Shown here: piece after piece, positions 22,068 to 34,496 of the stretch
How the letters are laid out: each line of letters begins with the position of its first letter
Position numbering within the stretch: the first letter of the stretch is position 1
Assembly (NCBI GenBank): GCA_022577435.1
Contig: JAKOON010000009.1
Coordinates: forward strand, 8,101,411 to 8,165,410
DNA length: 64,000 nucleotides
Reading direction: 5' to 3'
From: Embiotoca jacksoni
Taxonomy: Eukaryota > Chordata > Actinopteri > Embiotocidae
Program-made: the position numbers and the translations under genes
The notes under the pieces: model-generated
Databases searched by the model: none
Told to the model about the DNA's origin: nothing
What the model saw: the letters and a program-made list of their open reading frames with translations, nothing else

Positions 22068-24501
22068 CTATAGGCCTTCAGATGGGGGTTCACTGCCGCT
22101 GGAGCCCGACTGGGCGCGCTTAATGTACAGATTCAGCAGCTTCAACTGCAGAGAAAAACAGAGGAGGATGGACATTTAAATGGACATGTCTGTGCAGGCG
22201 AGGAGATGTGAATCCGCAGGAGTAACCGGTTTACCAAAAACATGTCGTTTATAGTTAATGCATCTTAAAATGTTTGTCATTATATGGTACACTGTTTCCC
22301 GCACATGGACTACTTGGGTGGGCCACTGTATTAGCAGCCGCCCAAAGATATTTGTTGAACTATATTTTAACGTTTTCTACTATTTCTTCTGTCCGTCCGA
22401 GAGAACGAAAACGGTTAACCAGTGGATAAACTCCCCTCGCTTTACTCCTCCTCTACCTCTTCATTCTGCTAGCGCGAGAAGTTGGACGTTTGTGGTCGAC
22501 GCTTGTCCATTCATAAATTAACCTTGTTTGCTTTTATTTGAATTTTAGTAATGTAACAAATATAGTTATTGTCAATTCTAGTAGCGTCATCCTCACTTCA
22601 GTTGTCTCTCCTCTGCTTCGCTGTGTGTGTGTGTGTGTGAAATTTTTTGTTTTTTTTGTTTTTGTTTTTTGGCTGAACCAAAATAGCACGGCCAGTCCCA
22701 TAAAGTCCCCGAGTGACTGAGGGATCAAAGTTACACTATTGGTCAGCTGAAATGCCATGACATTCTGTAAAATGTCAAATTACAAGTCTTGGTATGTGGT
22801 CCAAACATATACCATGACTTTAGATAATCTTCCAGGAGGGTGGCGGAGGGCCGAAATGAATGGGGAAACACTGCATTTCAATTTAGGTAAATCTTACATT
22901 TAATGCTTTGTTTCACTATTTTCAATCTATTTTGGCTACATATGAGTTGCACACACTGCAGTAACGTACATGGAATTCAGAAAGAAAGCGTTAATTTAAA
23001 TATTAGTTTCAACAGAGAAACAAACATTGCTATGAATAGATGGAAGATAACAACAGTAGGAAAAATAAGTCTTGAACTGGTCTCCTGCTGGAATATGTGG
23101 AAAGTGTTTGTTTACATTTTTTAATGACGTTCAGAAGAAACTTAAAAGACGCCACAACTTGTGGAGTGTGGAGTCATAAATCTTGTGTATGGTCACCAGG
23201 ATGACATACAACATATTTTAAGCAATCTGGCTGAATATGAATCCAAGTTTAAAGTCGAGTCACCTTGCTGCTGGAGAGTTGGTTGAGGTGCGGTTTGAGG
23301 TCCTCTCCTATCACGGCATGGATGGCCACCAGGCAGAACACACAGGCTTTCCTCACGCTGCTTTCAGAATTGTCGTAACCCTGTTTAACCAGATAAAATA
23401 GATTACACAGCTGCAAAGACCTTTGTTCACCACCAGGAGTCATGGAAAGGTGTTCATGTACGAATTTGTAGGTGGTGTGGGAGGGATGGAGTTTCACACA
23501 TTTTATAACATAAATAAAAATACTTCTGATAACTAAGAGCGACAGATAAAAGTCTCACGTGATTACAATATTCCAAGATGGTAATTTTCAGCCTCCATAT
23601 TAACAGTTCCGTGTTAAAGACATGAGCAGCGGGTTACCTGTATGAGTCCTGGCACGATCTCGGGCAGCAAGCTAATCAGGCCTTCGCGGGGGATCCTCTC
23701 CATCACTTTAGTCTGCATCTTGATCGCAGCCAGGTTGATGGGGTAATCAGCTGACTGGATGATGGGACACAACACCTTGATGCACTGGTCTGGACTGATG
23801 GACAACGCTAGCATGGCTGCTGTCTCCTCTGCTGCTCGCACCACCTACAGAAACACAACAAAATCATTGTATTGGAGAAATTTATGGATGAACTGACATC
23901 ACATTTTATTGAATTGTATGAAGCTGAAATTGATGACCGTCACGGATCCAACAAATACACATTTTTGTTTACTTTAAAGCTTTGACGATGTAATAAAATA
24001 AACAAATCTTTTGCATCGTCTCTTCATGCCCTCTGATAAAATCAGCTTGTGATTGAGCTGATTTGTGTGTGTGGATAATCGTACCTCCTTGTGAGGATCT
24101 TTGTGAGCCTCCAGAGCCTTCATGATAGTGAGTTCTGCGTAGTTCTTGAACCTCCAGGGCTGCTTGCAGAGAATCTCCCTCAGCACCCGCAGAGCCAGCG
24201 TTCGGATCACGTGCTGGGAGTGTAAAAAAGGTTTCAGATCAAAAGAAATACATCTAGTGTTGCTTTTTCTCATTTGGCTGTGAGGGGCTCAAAGCCCGTG
24301 TGCGTACCTCTCTGTCACCCATCGTCTCGAGCAGGAGCAGCAGGATGGTCTTAAAGTGTTCGTCCCACACCTGCAGGGTGTTTTCACGGATCAGTTTCAA
24401 CAGCTCACACAGCGCCGCCTTCCTCTCCTCGATGCGCTCATTGTGATTGGACAACTCCTTGAGCAGCTCGGCCACCAGCTCTGATTGGTCCAGGCTGCTC
24501 T
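22068..24501 (-). CDS. clasp2: clasp2 C-terminal CLIP/partner-binding domain exons
   Basis: Exons 24308-24501, 24085-24213, 23638-23844, 23264-23380 and 22068-22145 code a HEAT-like (TOG4-type) domain. Segments include LVAELLKELSNHNERIEERK, VWDEHFKTILLLLLETMGDR, RFKNYAELTIMKALEAHKDP, CIKVLCPIIQSADYPINLAA, GYDNSESSVRKACVFCLVAI and LLNLYIKRAQSGSSG. It ends SEPPSEGL with the TAG stop at 22070-22068. In the family this region binds CLIP-170, LL5-beta, CENP-E and GCC185 and so directs CLASP to the cortex, kinetochores and Golgi. A run of A25 at about 24523-24547 (T-run in the transcript) precedes the acceptor of exon 24308-24501. Confidence 0.95.
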
Positions 24502-27500
24502 CTGTTTACCGACAATTGACCCCCCAAAAAAAAAAAAAAAAAAAAAATCATGTTACAATTATCACAGGATTTGCTCCGTGTGTCGTGCAGTGTGTGATTT
24601 TCTGTCAGAATGTGTTTGCGTACCGTCGGTGAGTTGCTCGGAGTCGTCCAGGCTGGTGTCTTTGCGGCTGTGTTTGAAGGGAGAGTCGGAGAAGTGCTCA
24701 CGGGATCCTCGGGGGCTGGAGGACAGCAGGGGGGTGTTGAGGAGAGAAGTCTTGTTGTCCAGAGCCATGCGGCCGCCGTCCACAGAATCTGACCCTCGGC
24801 CATCTATCCCGCTGCTCCCCTGTGAAACAGAGATCGAATCAAAATCCAGATGTCAGAGGACCGTTGTTTCACCAAAGCCCAATTTGTTTTAATTTGTTTT
24901 CCTTTAGTTTTCCTGGTTTGTAACTTCTGACACATAGACTCATCACTGTGGAAGAGCCCCGCCCCCTTGCACAGTTCATTTATCCACCGCAGCACAGAGC
25001 TCGACCCTCTCAAATCCGCTGGAACAACGAAATAATCTGAACTGATGCGATGGAGTCGCACCTGTCGGTTCAGGATGTGAATTACAAACTTAAGTGCTCA
25101 GATATTTACAAATGGAAAATTATAAGTTTCTTAGAGATAGTGAATTAAAATGATACATTTTGTTAACTGCCTGTTGCTTTATTAATTTGTTTATTTACTT
25201 TGTGTACATGTTCATTTGCATACAGAGCGAGGAACTGAGATCAGAGAACTCGGTCCATTTATCCGGACTGAAACCAGAATTAAAGTGAGTTTTCACACCA
25301 GACTGAACAAAATCAGTCCTAACTGCAGGGCTGTATTATGTTTTTACCTGGTAAACAATGTGTCGAAAGCAAACACTTTATGCGTCTATCAGGACATTTT
25401 GCCGAACATTTTCTTAGTTGACAGCATCTCCAGATGTGATAAAAAAACAACAACTCTGACTTGAGAAGGGTGACAAACATTGACCACCAGGTGAGGAGCG
25501 GAGCAGGGTGACGAGGTTTACGGTGCTCTTGTTTGTGTGTGTGTGTGTGTGTGTATATTTACACTCAAATCACAAGATGCTACAATCTGAGTGGTGGTTT
25601 GATGAGTCAGGTGTGCTGTGACTGGCAGGCTGATGAAATTTGGGCTGGTTGGATTTCAGCTGCATCTCATGGGGGAAATGTCAGGAGGTCACATCTCTTT
25701 ACTTGAGTACCCTATGTCCTTAAATGGGGCTGTTGTTTGGGGGGGAGGCGGGGGACTGCAATAGGACCTGGCATGACATCTAGAGTCATAAATGTGTATT
25801 GAACAAGCATACTATCAAGAAAAGCAAATTGCTCATTGAAGAGACTGTTTTTTTTTGTTGAGGAACAAACAGTAAACATAATTATATCAGTGGGTGTAGG
25901 GAACCTTGTCCACAGTTATCGGTACCATTAACACCGAATGTATGTGTCTCAGTTCCCACATTGCATACACAGTGTGTCTGTTTGTGCCTTTGCAAGTCCG
26001 GAAAAACATGCTAATGGAATTACATTCACTTTTTGACAAGGGACTGAAATGTGTTTGCTGCAGTGAGTGTTAAAACCTGTCATACATCAAAAGTTAGCAC
26101 TAATTACTTTGTCATTCCTCACAAACAGTTTTTGACCAGATATTACCTGATTTAAAGGTCTATTTTTTTTTAATATAAATTCACATTTCCGTTCCTTGAG
26201 CTTATTTTCCTGAGACTAAGGTATTGAATAAAAGAGCTTTAAGAACTTTAAGAAACTTTAAGAAAATGTTTGGTTCCTTCCCAGCAAGATAAATAAATAA
26301 ACTAGTTTTATTATGTTCGGTGACAGAATTGGCGCCAGGTAATTTTTAAGCCTACTCATAACTGGACTTCAAACTATCATCTGTAAATAAGTAAGTAAAT
26401 ATAAACAGAATGCAAATTTTTTACTTCAAACCAAAGATGGGGCTGATAATGACATAAGCAACTTCCCAAGTTTTACAGTAGAAGCTGTAAAGCTCTATCG
26501 GTTTATATACTTACAGACTGTAAATATGCATCAACACATACAGTATATAATCCCTCTGCCTCCTCCACTCACCTCCTCCCCCTCTCGTCGTTGGACAGGT
26601 TCATTCATGTCCTCTTGGCTGCGAACACTGAAGTTCTGAATCGCTTCAGTGACGCCTTTCAGAGAGCTGTAGATGTCCTCTGAGTTCATGTTTTCTGTGT
26701 CATAGTCAAATGCACTGCACAGACACGGGAGCAAAAGATATTGTGAGACTTCATTCATACAGGAAACCCACATGTGATACATGTAATATGCTGTCATTTG
26801 CAAGGCGTGTATTTGACAAACAGTTGTGACACTTGGAGTCTTCCTGTATATCTTTTTTTTTTTTTTACTTTATAATGGGATACAAATGCAGCATAAAATA
26901 CTGTGTAGGATACAGGAGTGATTGTACAGTCGATGACTACTTGTTATTACCTTGGTGAGGGGGTGTTCTGGGAGGTGTTAGTGGGGGAAGTGACTGGACT
27001 GGACCAGCTGGCAGGAGATCGGGGGGTGTGGCGCGTCATAGGACTGCCCATCGGTGCCTGACAACATGACAAAATAAATCAAAGTTGACACAAAGAAGTG
27101 TCGCATGAATGTGACAGGATAATGATTGCCAGCCATCGTGCACGACGTATGTCTGAAGCCCTATCTACTTCTTGTGTGGACTGACACCTTGAGTGGGAGC
27201 GTGTTGTACCTGTGCAGCGTTGCCAGTGTTCTTCAGGTGGTTTTGAAGCAGCTTGGTGGCTCCGTCCTGAAAGGTTTTGGGCAGAGCTGCCAGCAGCATG
27301 GTGAACTCTGGAGTGTTGAGCTGGAACAGGGAGATTAGCACCGACTGGGCCGCCTGTCACACACAGAATACAAAAAATCCCTCTCATTTAGAAAGACATC
27401 TAAAAAGTGTGGCAACTATTGCTAGTTATATAGTAAGTAACTGTGGCAATCATTGTTTTAGGGTGGCATTTAACTCCTTCACACTGTGATTTTGTGCAGT

Positions 27501-29677
27501 CTTAGACAAAAGATTAAAGTTGAAGATATTGTGATCACTGATGGACGATTTGGAGCTTTGGGGACCAAACACATCCTACAGCAAAATTGCCAGTCGAAAT
27601 TTGGTCAGAAAAACAGAATACAACATTTGTTGAGCCAGAATACGTCATACTTGACATTTTTGAATAAAGTTAAAGGCAAAAAAAAAATCCACGCACAAAC
27701 CAAAAGAAGAAAACCTTGAGGAGCAGCATCTTCAGAAAATACAAGTGACGCTGATGTATGAAATGAACTAATGTTCTCATATCTCTTATTTATTCAATTT
27801 ACATTGCAGCCCCAGGATTCACCACACATTCACCGAAAGACCTGATATGCTTCACATTGATACTGTAAAGTCTGCTGCAGATTGAGACCAAGATTTTATT
27901 AGACTGCCCTCCCAGTCACATACAATGTGCTTATGTCACCGTTTCTGTCACAGTCTAAAGGAGCTTTTAGAAAACACACATATGATTACGTGTGTGTGTG
28001 TGTGTGTTGAGTGTGTTTGTCTGTACCTTCCTGACATCAGAGCTCTTGGGTTCAGTCGTCCAGGTGATGATGCGGGAGACGGCCAGCCGAGTCTCACTGG
28101 AGTTCCCAAAATCTGGAGCTTCCATCTGTAACGTCAGCGTCTCGATGTACTTTAGGATGGCCACCTTCACCTGCAACACAAACACACACATTTATACAAC
28201 AAACCATGAGTGAGTCGATTGACAACAAAGAAAGTGCATGGCCAACATTCACCTGTAAAAACACAAATACAGTAAAATCAAAATTACAAACACACACACG
28301 GATGAAAAAGTGACGACCAATGTTCACAGTCAGCATGTGCAACCACAGCAGATTGTGCGTCTCTTGCAGGTCTGAAAATCAAATAATCTGAGAGATGATC
28401 AAAGTAGACTCATATTCATGCTTTACGAAGAAGGAAAACAAATCAGTCAACATAAAAGCGATGACAAATGACGACAAAAAGGAACTAAGAAATGCAAACA
28501 TCCACCGCAGGCTCCGAAACGCCACAACTAACTCCTGCCCTGATTTTCCTCTATTTCTCTCTCCTCTGTCTCGCTACATGTTCACCTCAAGGACCAGAAC
28601 TTCCTCCAAATCACTTAGCAGCATCGTGCGCGCCATATAATTGCTCCCCCCGGAGCGCACTGACCTGGGAGGACTGGCTCCAGGCTGTGACCTGCTCGTC
28701 TAGAGAGCAGGCGTGGCGCCGCGCTCTGGGGGGGAACAATTTTACCCCGGACCCTGCCCTGCCTCGCCCTCGCCCGCAACACGAGCTCCGTACGGGCTTC
28801 AGAGAGAGAGAGGAGAAGCACCGCGTCAATCAACGGAGAGAGACAGGGAGACGGGGACAGGGGAGGGCAGGGAGGGCAGGGAGGGGACAAGAGAGGAAGG
28901 TGTGAGAGGCAGGAGGGTGGCTGGAGAGAGTTGAGTAAAAAGATGGGAGAGTAGGCTTAGGCGATGGGGAAATAATCGTTTCTGCCACACAATCCAAGTA
29001 AAGAGCTGCGAAACGGGTTGAGCCACATAAACCGATGGTTAATGTTCGATAATACTGTCTAAAATTCAGAGTTTTTTCAGGCCACCGAGCTCCTTCTATT
29101 TTTGAGACTACAGACGGCAAAAAGAACCTGTGGAATTTCACCAAGATAATAAAGCTACACTGAAAAGCGAGTCTTCATGAATATCATATCTGCAGCAAGA
29201 GAGTGAAACTGTGCTGTTGGGAACAATCTTTTCATTGCCCAAGCCTAATGGGTAGGGAAAGAGGCAGACTGGTAAGGAAGAGTGAAAGGAAGTAGTGAGA
29301 ATGGGGTTTAACATCAGGCAGGGAAGGGTGTGGGAGGAGTCAGAGTGTCGGGGAGATAAAAGGGTGAGAGGAGTGAGGAGTGATGTAGCTGAAATTGAGG
29401 AGAAGAGAAATAAGGGCGGGTGAGGTGATGGTGGATGAGGAGTTTGAGGAGTAAAGCTTGAAGGAAGCCAGTTGTGTGGCTCAATCAATCACTATCCAAT
29501 CACAGCCCGGGATTCTGTTTTGTTTTTTGGGGACGCAGAGCCAGCATGGGCAGGCAAGGGGTCACATCAGTACAGCAGTTACCATGGTTACAGCATCCGT
29601 GAATTTCCAGCTTCATGTGCATGCTTCCCACACACTCCTTCACTCAGACCTTCAAACACTCAGCTCTCTCACATGCT

Positions 29678-29726
<49 letters not shown>

Positions 29727-32700
29727 CATTAGCATCTAATTTACCTTGAGGTTGGGCGTCTGAGTCTGGTCCACAGTAAACCTCATGAGAATAGTAAACT
29801 GGAGGTCATTGGGGAAAGACTCTCTGCAAGAGAAAAAAAATACATCCACATTTCAATTCATGTCTGTACGTGACCTATTTCTTAAAAATATGAAAGCAAA
29901 TTATTTTCACCAGGTGACTTGACAGATTATTACCAGATAGACATTTATGATCATTTTACTACAACGTATGAGGTAAAAAAGTGATTTCTATTATCACTTG
30001 TTCTCTTGAAAAATGTATCTGCTAGTCTTACACTTGGAGAAATGCAACGCAGGGAAGGACCCATTCATGTTGTTCACCTTTACAGCTGAAATAACAGACT
30101 TTAACTGTCACACTGTCAAGTGATGCCAGGATTAAAAAGTGGCTGACGCTGTGAAGGATGCCATCCCTCTTGTTAGCAAAATTACCAGGATTTATCCCCC
30201 TTGGTAACCCTTGCAACCCCACTTCTCCGTCCTTTTGTAGCAATTGAGTACAGTTACAGAAGGGTTGTTTAGTTGAACATGTGCGGAGGCTTGTGCAAGT
30301 TAGAAAGTACCTGCCGGTGGATCTGAAAAATCAGTAGCCTAACTGTGCTGTGTCTTCATGAATGATTGAATTCGGTCATCTCCCTTGCTAAAAAATAATG
30401 AATAACCTACATGCGCCACTTGATCCCCACCCCCACCACCCACCCATCACCATTTACGCTCAAGATAGTAAAAAAATACATATACATATATATATATATG
30501 TATATGTATATGTATATGTATATATATATACATACATACATCAACTGACAGAAATCACTCAAAGCAGGAGTGATGGCACAAACACTTTTCTACCAGCTGT
30601 TAACAGAAAACATAAAGCGTGGGTAGAAGAGCAAAGGAATGGTGGCCTTAGAAAAAACACCTTTTTTGATCTTGGCTTCCAGCGTCAGTCTGCATGTGAG
30701 TGTGACGCCTACCTTGTGATGTCCAGAGCTCTCTGAACTTTGGCCTGTACGGAGCCCAGCAGGTCCGCTCCCATCTTCTTCAGCAGCTGCGTGAGCAGGA
30801 CAAACAGCCAGTCCTGCAGGTCGTCCTTATGGACCAGGATGAAATCTACCAGAGTCTCCAGGAACATACTGAACACCTAAACACACACAGACAGTTTAGG
30901 TTACACACCGTAACTTAGTCATCCACGTACACTATGCTTCATGCACACACGCACGCGCACGCACACGCATGCATAAAAACTGGATGAAGATTACACTGAG
31001 GTGGTATGGTGTGAGAGCAGCATTAGTTTCCATTGTGAAGTTAGTGGTTATTCAATCATTATTGCAGCAGTCCGCCTTCATATCCAATCACCAGTCAGAC
31101 TTCAAATCACCCAAAAAAAAAAAATATTATTAATATTAGACAATAATAACCACAAGGAGAAGACTACCAATCAGGCTGTACGGTGACCATCTCTGCATGG
31201 CAGTGGCTGAATTCAGCAGGACAGTGCAGTTACAGCTAACAATGCACGAGGTGGGTTAGTGATTGTTATGTAGTTGCTTTGGTAATCTATAGCCCAATCA
31301 GATTAATGAAGTAGATTTTCATTCAAACACACAGTAACACTGACTGGCCAAACTTACTCTCTACAGAGAGTTCCAGAGTAGTGTGGCATGGGGGGAGAGA
31401 GAGACACACATCGGTTAGCATCCTGAGAAAGCATGTACTCCCGAGTGTGAGAGTACACTTATCTTTACTTTCAACTCATCATTTGCAAAATTACTTGAAC
31501 ATCTTCAACCATGTGAGAATCATAACATTGGCGAAATCTCAGAAGATGTTTTGTGCACGTTGGGAAAAAAAAGAAAGAAAGAAATTAAATTAAACGTTGA
31601 GAAACATGGGAGATGAGAGAGAAAAGAAGTGGGAGTAGGAGTGGTGTAGGGCAGACAGATGAAGGCAGGAGAGCGATCCATGGTGAGATGCAGTACCTTG
31701 AAGGAGGCTGAGCTTATACCGGATTCTGCCGTGCCGTACACCCTGCCGCAGTCTCGCTGAAATTCATCAAATCGTCAAACGTCAAACGAGAGGGAAGGGG
31801 GGAGGAGCTCACACACCTCACGACGAGTGCAAGGCAACGGAGCACTTAAGACGCCGGTAGGAAAGTGGCAGTGTTAAAGAGGGCGCACCGCAGCAGGTTA
31901 GTCAGAGAGAAGAGCTGGCAGCCCAGATATCTGTCTGTAGGGGCGTTTGAAGTGTGCGAGCGATCAGTGTTGTCGCTTCAGACTGCAGGTAGGGAGGGGA
32001 AAGAGAGCGAGGGGGGGTGGAGAGTGCGGGGGGGGGGGGGGGGGGGGGGGGGGAGGGGCGGCAGTGAATGCAAAGAGCGCAGCCAGCAGGACGGCTGCTG
32101 AACAGCGACAGAGCAATCCCACAGGAGGGCGGCGAGCGTGAGGTCACACGGAAAGGTCGGGTGTGGCATGCCGTTAGAAAACAGTCCGCTCTGCATGCCT
32201 GTGTTTCTGTTGGAGTGTGTATATCCATGCGTGCAAATTTAAGAATACGTTTCAACCTCTTTATCCCGTCTTTATCGTTAGAAGATTATATTTAATATGT
32301 GTGGCCGTTGAAATGTGCGTGTTTGCTGAGGAGTTGTAACATTTTCCTTGTTTTGGCAGAATCCGGTACAGTGAAGGATGGTGGAATAAACAAAGTATTT
32401 GAAACCAAAGTAAAATCAAAAGTGGGTGAATAATGATTTTTGAGCCATGATGTTATTGAACAGGAGTGCTGTGTCTCTTTGTGCGAGTACTTGCGCTGCA
32501 TGCATCCATACCTTACTGTGAGGGTCAGCAAACATCCTGGTGAAGATTTCACACAGCCTCTTCAACTCTACCCGACTGCGGACAAAACAGACTCGGTTAG
32601 AGAAAAGTCAGCATCATCGATTTGTCCTCTGAAAACACGCTCGTCTGCTCCGCGACCGACCTGAGGGTGCGCTGGTTCTTGAGCAGAGCCTGCAGGCCCA

Positions 32701-32756
32701 GTAGCCCCTCCTTCCTCTCAGACCAGTTGGCGCTGGCACAGCGGTTGAGCACCTGG

Positions 32757-32823
<67 letters not shown>

Positions 32824-34460
32824 CCTGTTAAGACTTCTATATCGGCACAAAGTAAGACGACGAGGACATTTAGCTTAACACTAAAGTGTCATGTCTTTTT
32901 TTTAAACACCAATTATTACAAAGTATAAAACCACACTGGGGCTCAATAACATCATCATATTCGCTCATTTATTATGCAACTCATAAAATCTGTGCAAGGA
33001 TGAACAATGTGCACAATATGTCATACGAGGTCAGCAGCATAACAATTTCTCAAAGCCGTAAATGTTGCTTGGCTAAAAGACAAGATGCACTACAGTGGTG
33101 TCTTTCTATTGATGATCTGGTTCCTAGTTCTCTCCTGTGCTGCTGTTGATGCGAACCTCAGCTACATCCTCTGTTTGTCTCATGTAGGTGGGGATGGCTC
33201 CCCCGTTCCTGGAGCTGTAGGACCTCTCTGAACAGGCGCTGGATGCGTCGCTGTTGGCGTCGTCGTCAGAATACATTCCGTAGTTCTCGTACCGCCGCCG
33301 GGCTGGCTTCTTCTGCGGGTAAAACGAAAAGAACATGAAATGAATCTGAAATGAAAGCGAGGCTAAAAGCAGGCAGGAGAAGAAAGCATGCAGAGACACA
33401 TCTTAATAGAACACACACACACACAACACGCACACAACACACACACACAACACACAGGTACGAGGCAGGAGAAGGAGCTGACCTTTGATCTCATGTCTCC
33501 CAACAGCTGATAGCGTTAAACAAAGGTAGAAGCAGGGTTTAGTTAACACACAGACGCACACTCAAGGAGATGTGAGCTGCACATGGTGACAGCTTAATGC
33601 AATGAGCACTCAGTTTTGGCGTTTGTGTGTGAAAGTCTGTAAGTTCTCCTACCAGTGCATCTGCGAGAGCCTCTTCTACATCTGAGCCGGGGTTGAGGAC
33701 CCTCATGGCACTGACGGAAGAAGAGAGACGACTAGACTGGCTGATTCCAAAACCTGAACCTGAGAGAGAGGCGGTTGCAAAGAGAGGAAGGATGGACAGG
33801 AAGACAGCAGGACAAACATGTTAGCAAAAATTATAAATAAAAGAGTCAAGTTTGCAAACTCTCTTCCCCACTCAGCACGTTGTCCTCGCTCGATCCACAA
33901 TCCAAGTATCTCACTTTCCTCATCATCCATCCTCTGACATTTATTCACACATGCTACATGTTCCCCAGACACAACCCTGTAAGTTAATGGGATGGCGTGT
34001 TAGGTGACAATTTAGATGCCACTGGGGGAGACGGTATGATTGACATAAAACGCAGGTGAGCATGTGGGTGTCCCTGCAGAGGAGGTTGCACAGGAGCTAA
34101 ATACAGAAAACAAATCAGCAGGATGGTTATCAACTGGCAACTGAACGAGCGGAAACATGCGATTCCATCGGAGGGTTTCGACATCCTGGAGCAAAACGGG
34201 GAAAAAAACACAACAATGATAGAAACAACTGAAGCTGATGGAGAAGAAAAAGAAACGGACTGATAAAATATAGGAAAAGATGGCCGGCGCTAAAGACAAC
34301 GAAAAGAAAACGGAGTGGGCCTAAATCAAGGCGAAGGAGGTGGGTAGGTGAGGTACAGAGAAATACATGTACTCAGCCTTCACCTGCAGCCCCAAAAGCA
34401 TCAGGTGTGTGGAGAGCTCCGGTGGAGCGAGAGTAGCTCCGCGTCGCTGCAACCAAGATT

Positions 34461-34496
<36 letters not shown>

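Noticed and set aside
28492..28905. 137-codon plus-strand frame in a clasp2 intron
   Set aside because: It is GC-rich and purine-rich low-complexity sequence without homology. The better signal is the possible exon on the opposite strand.
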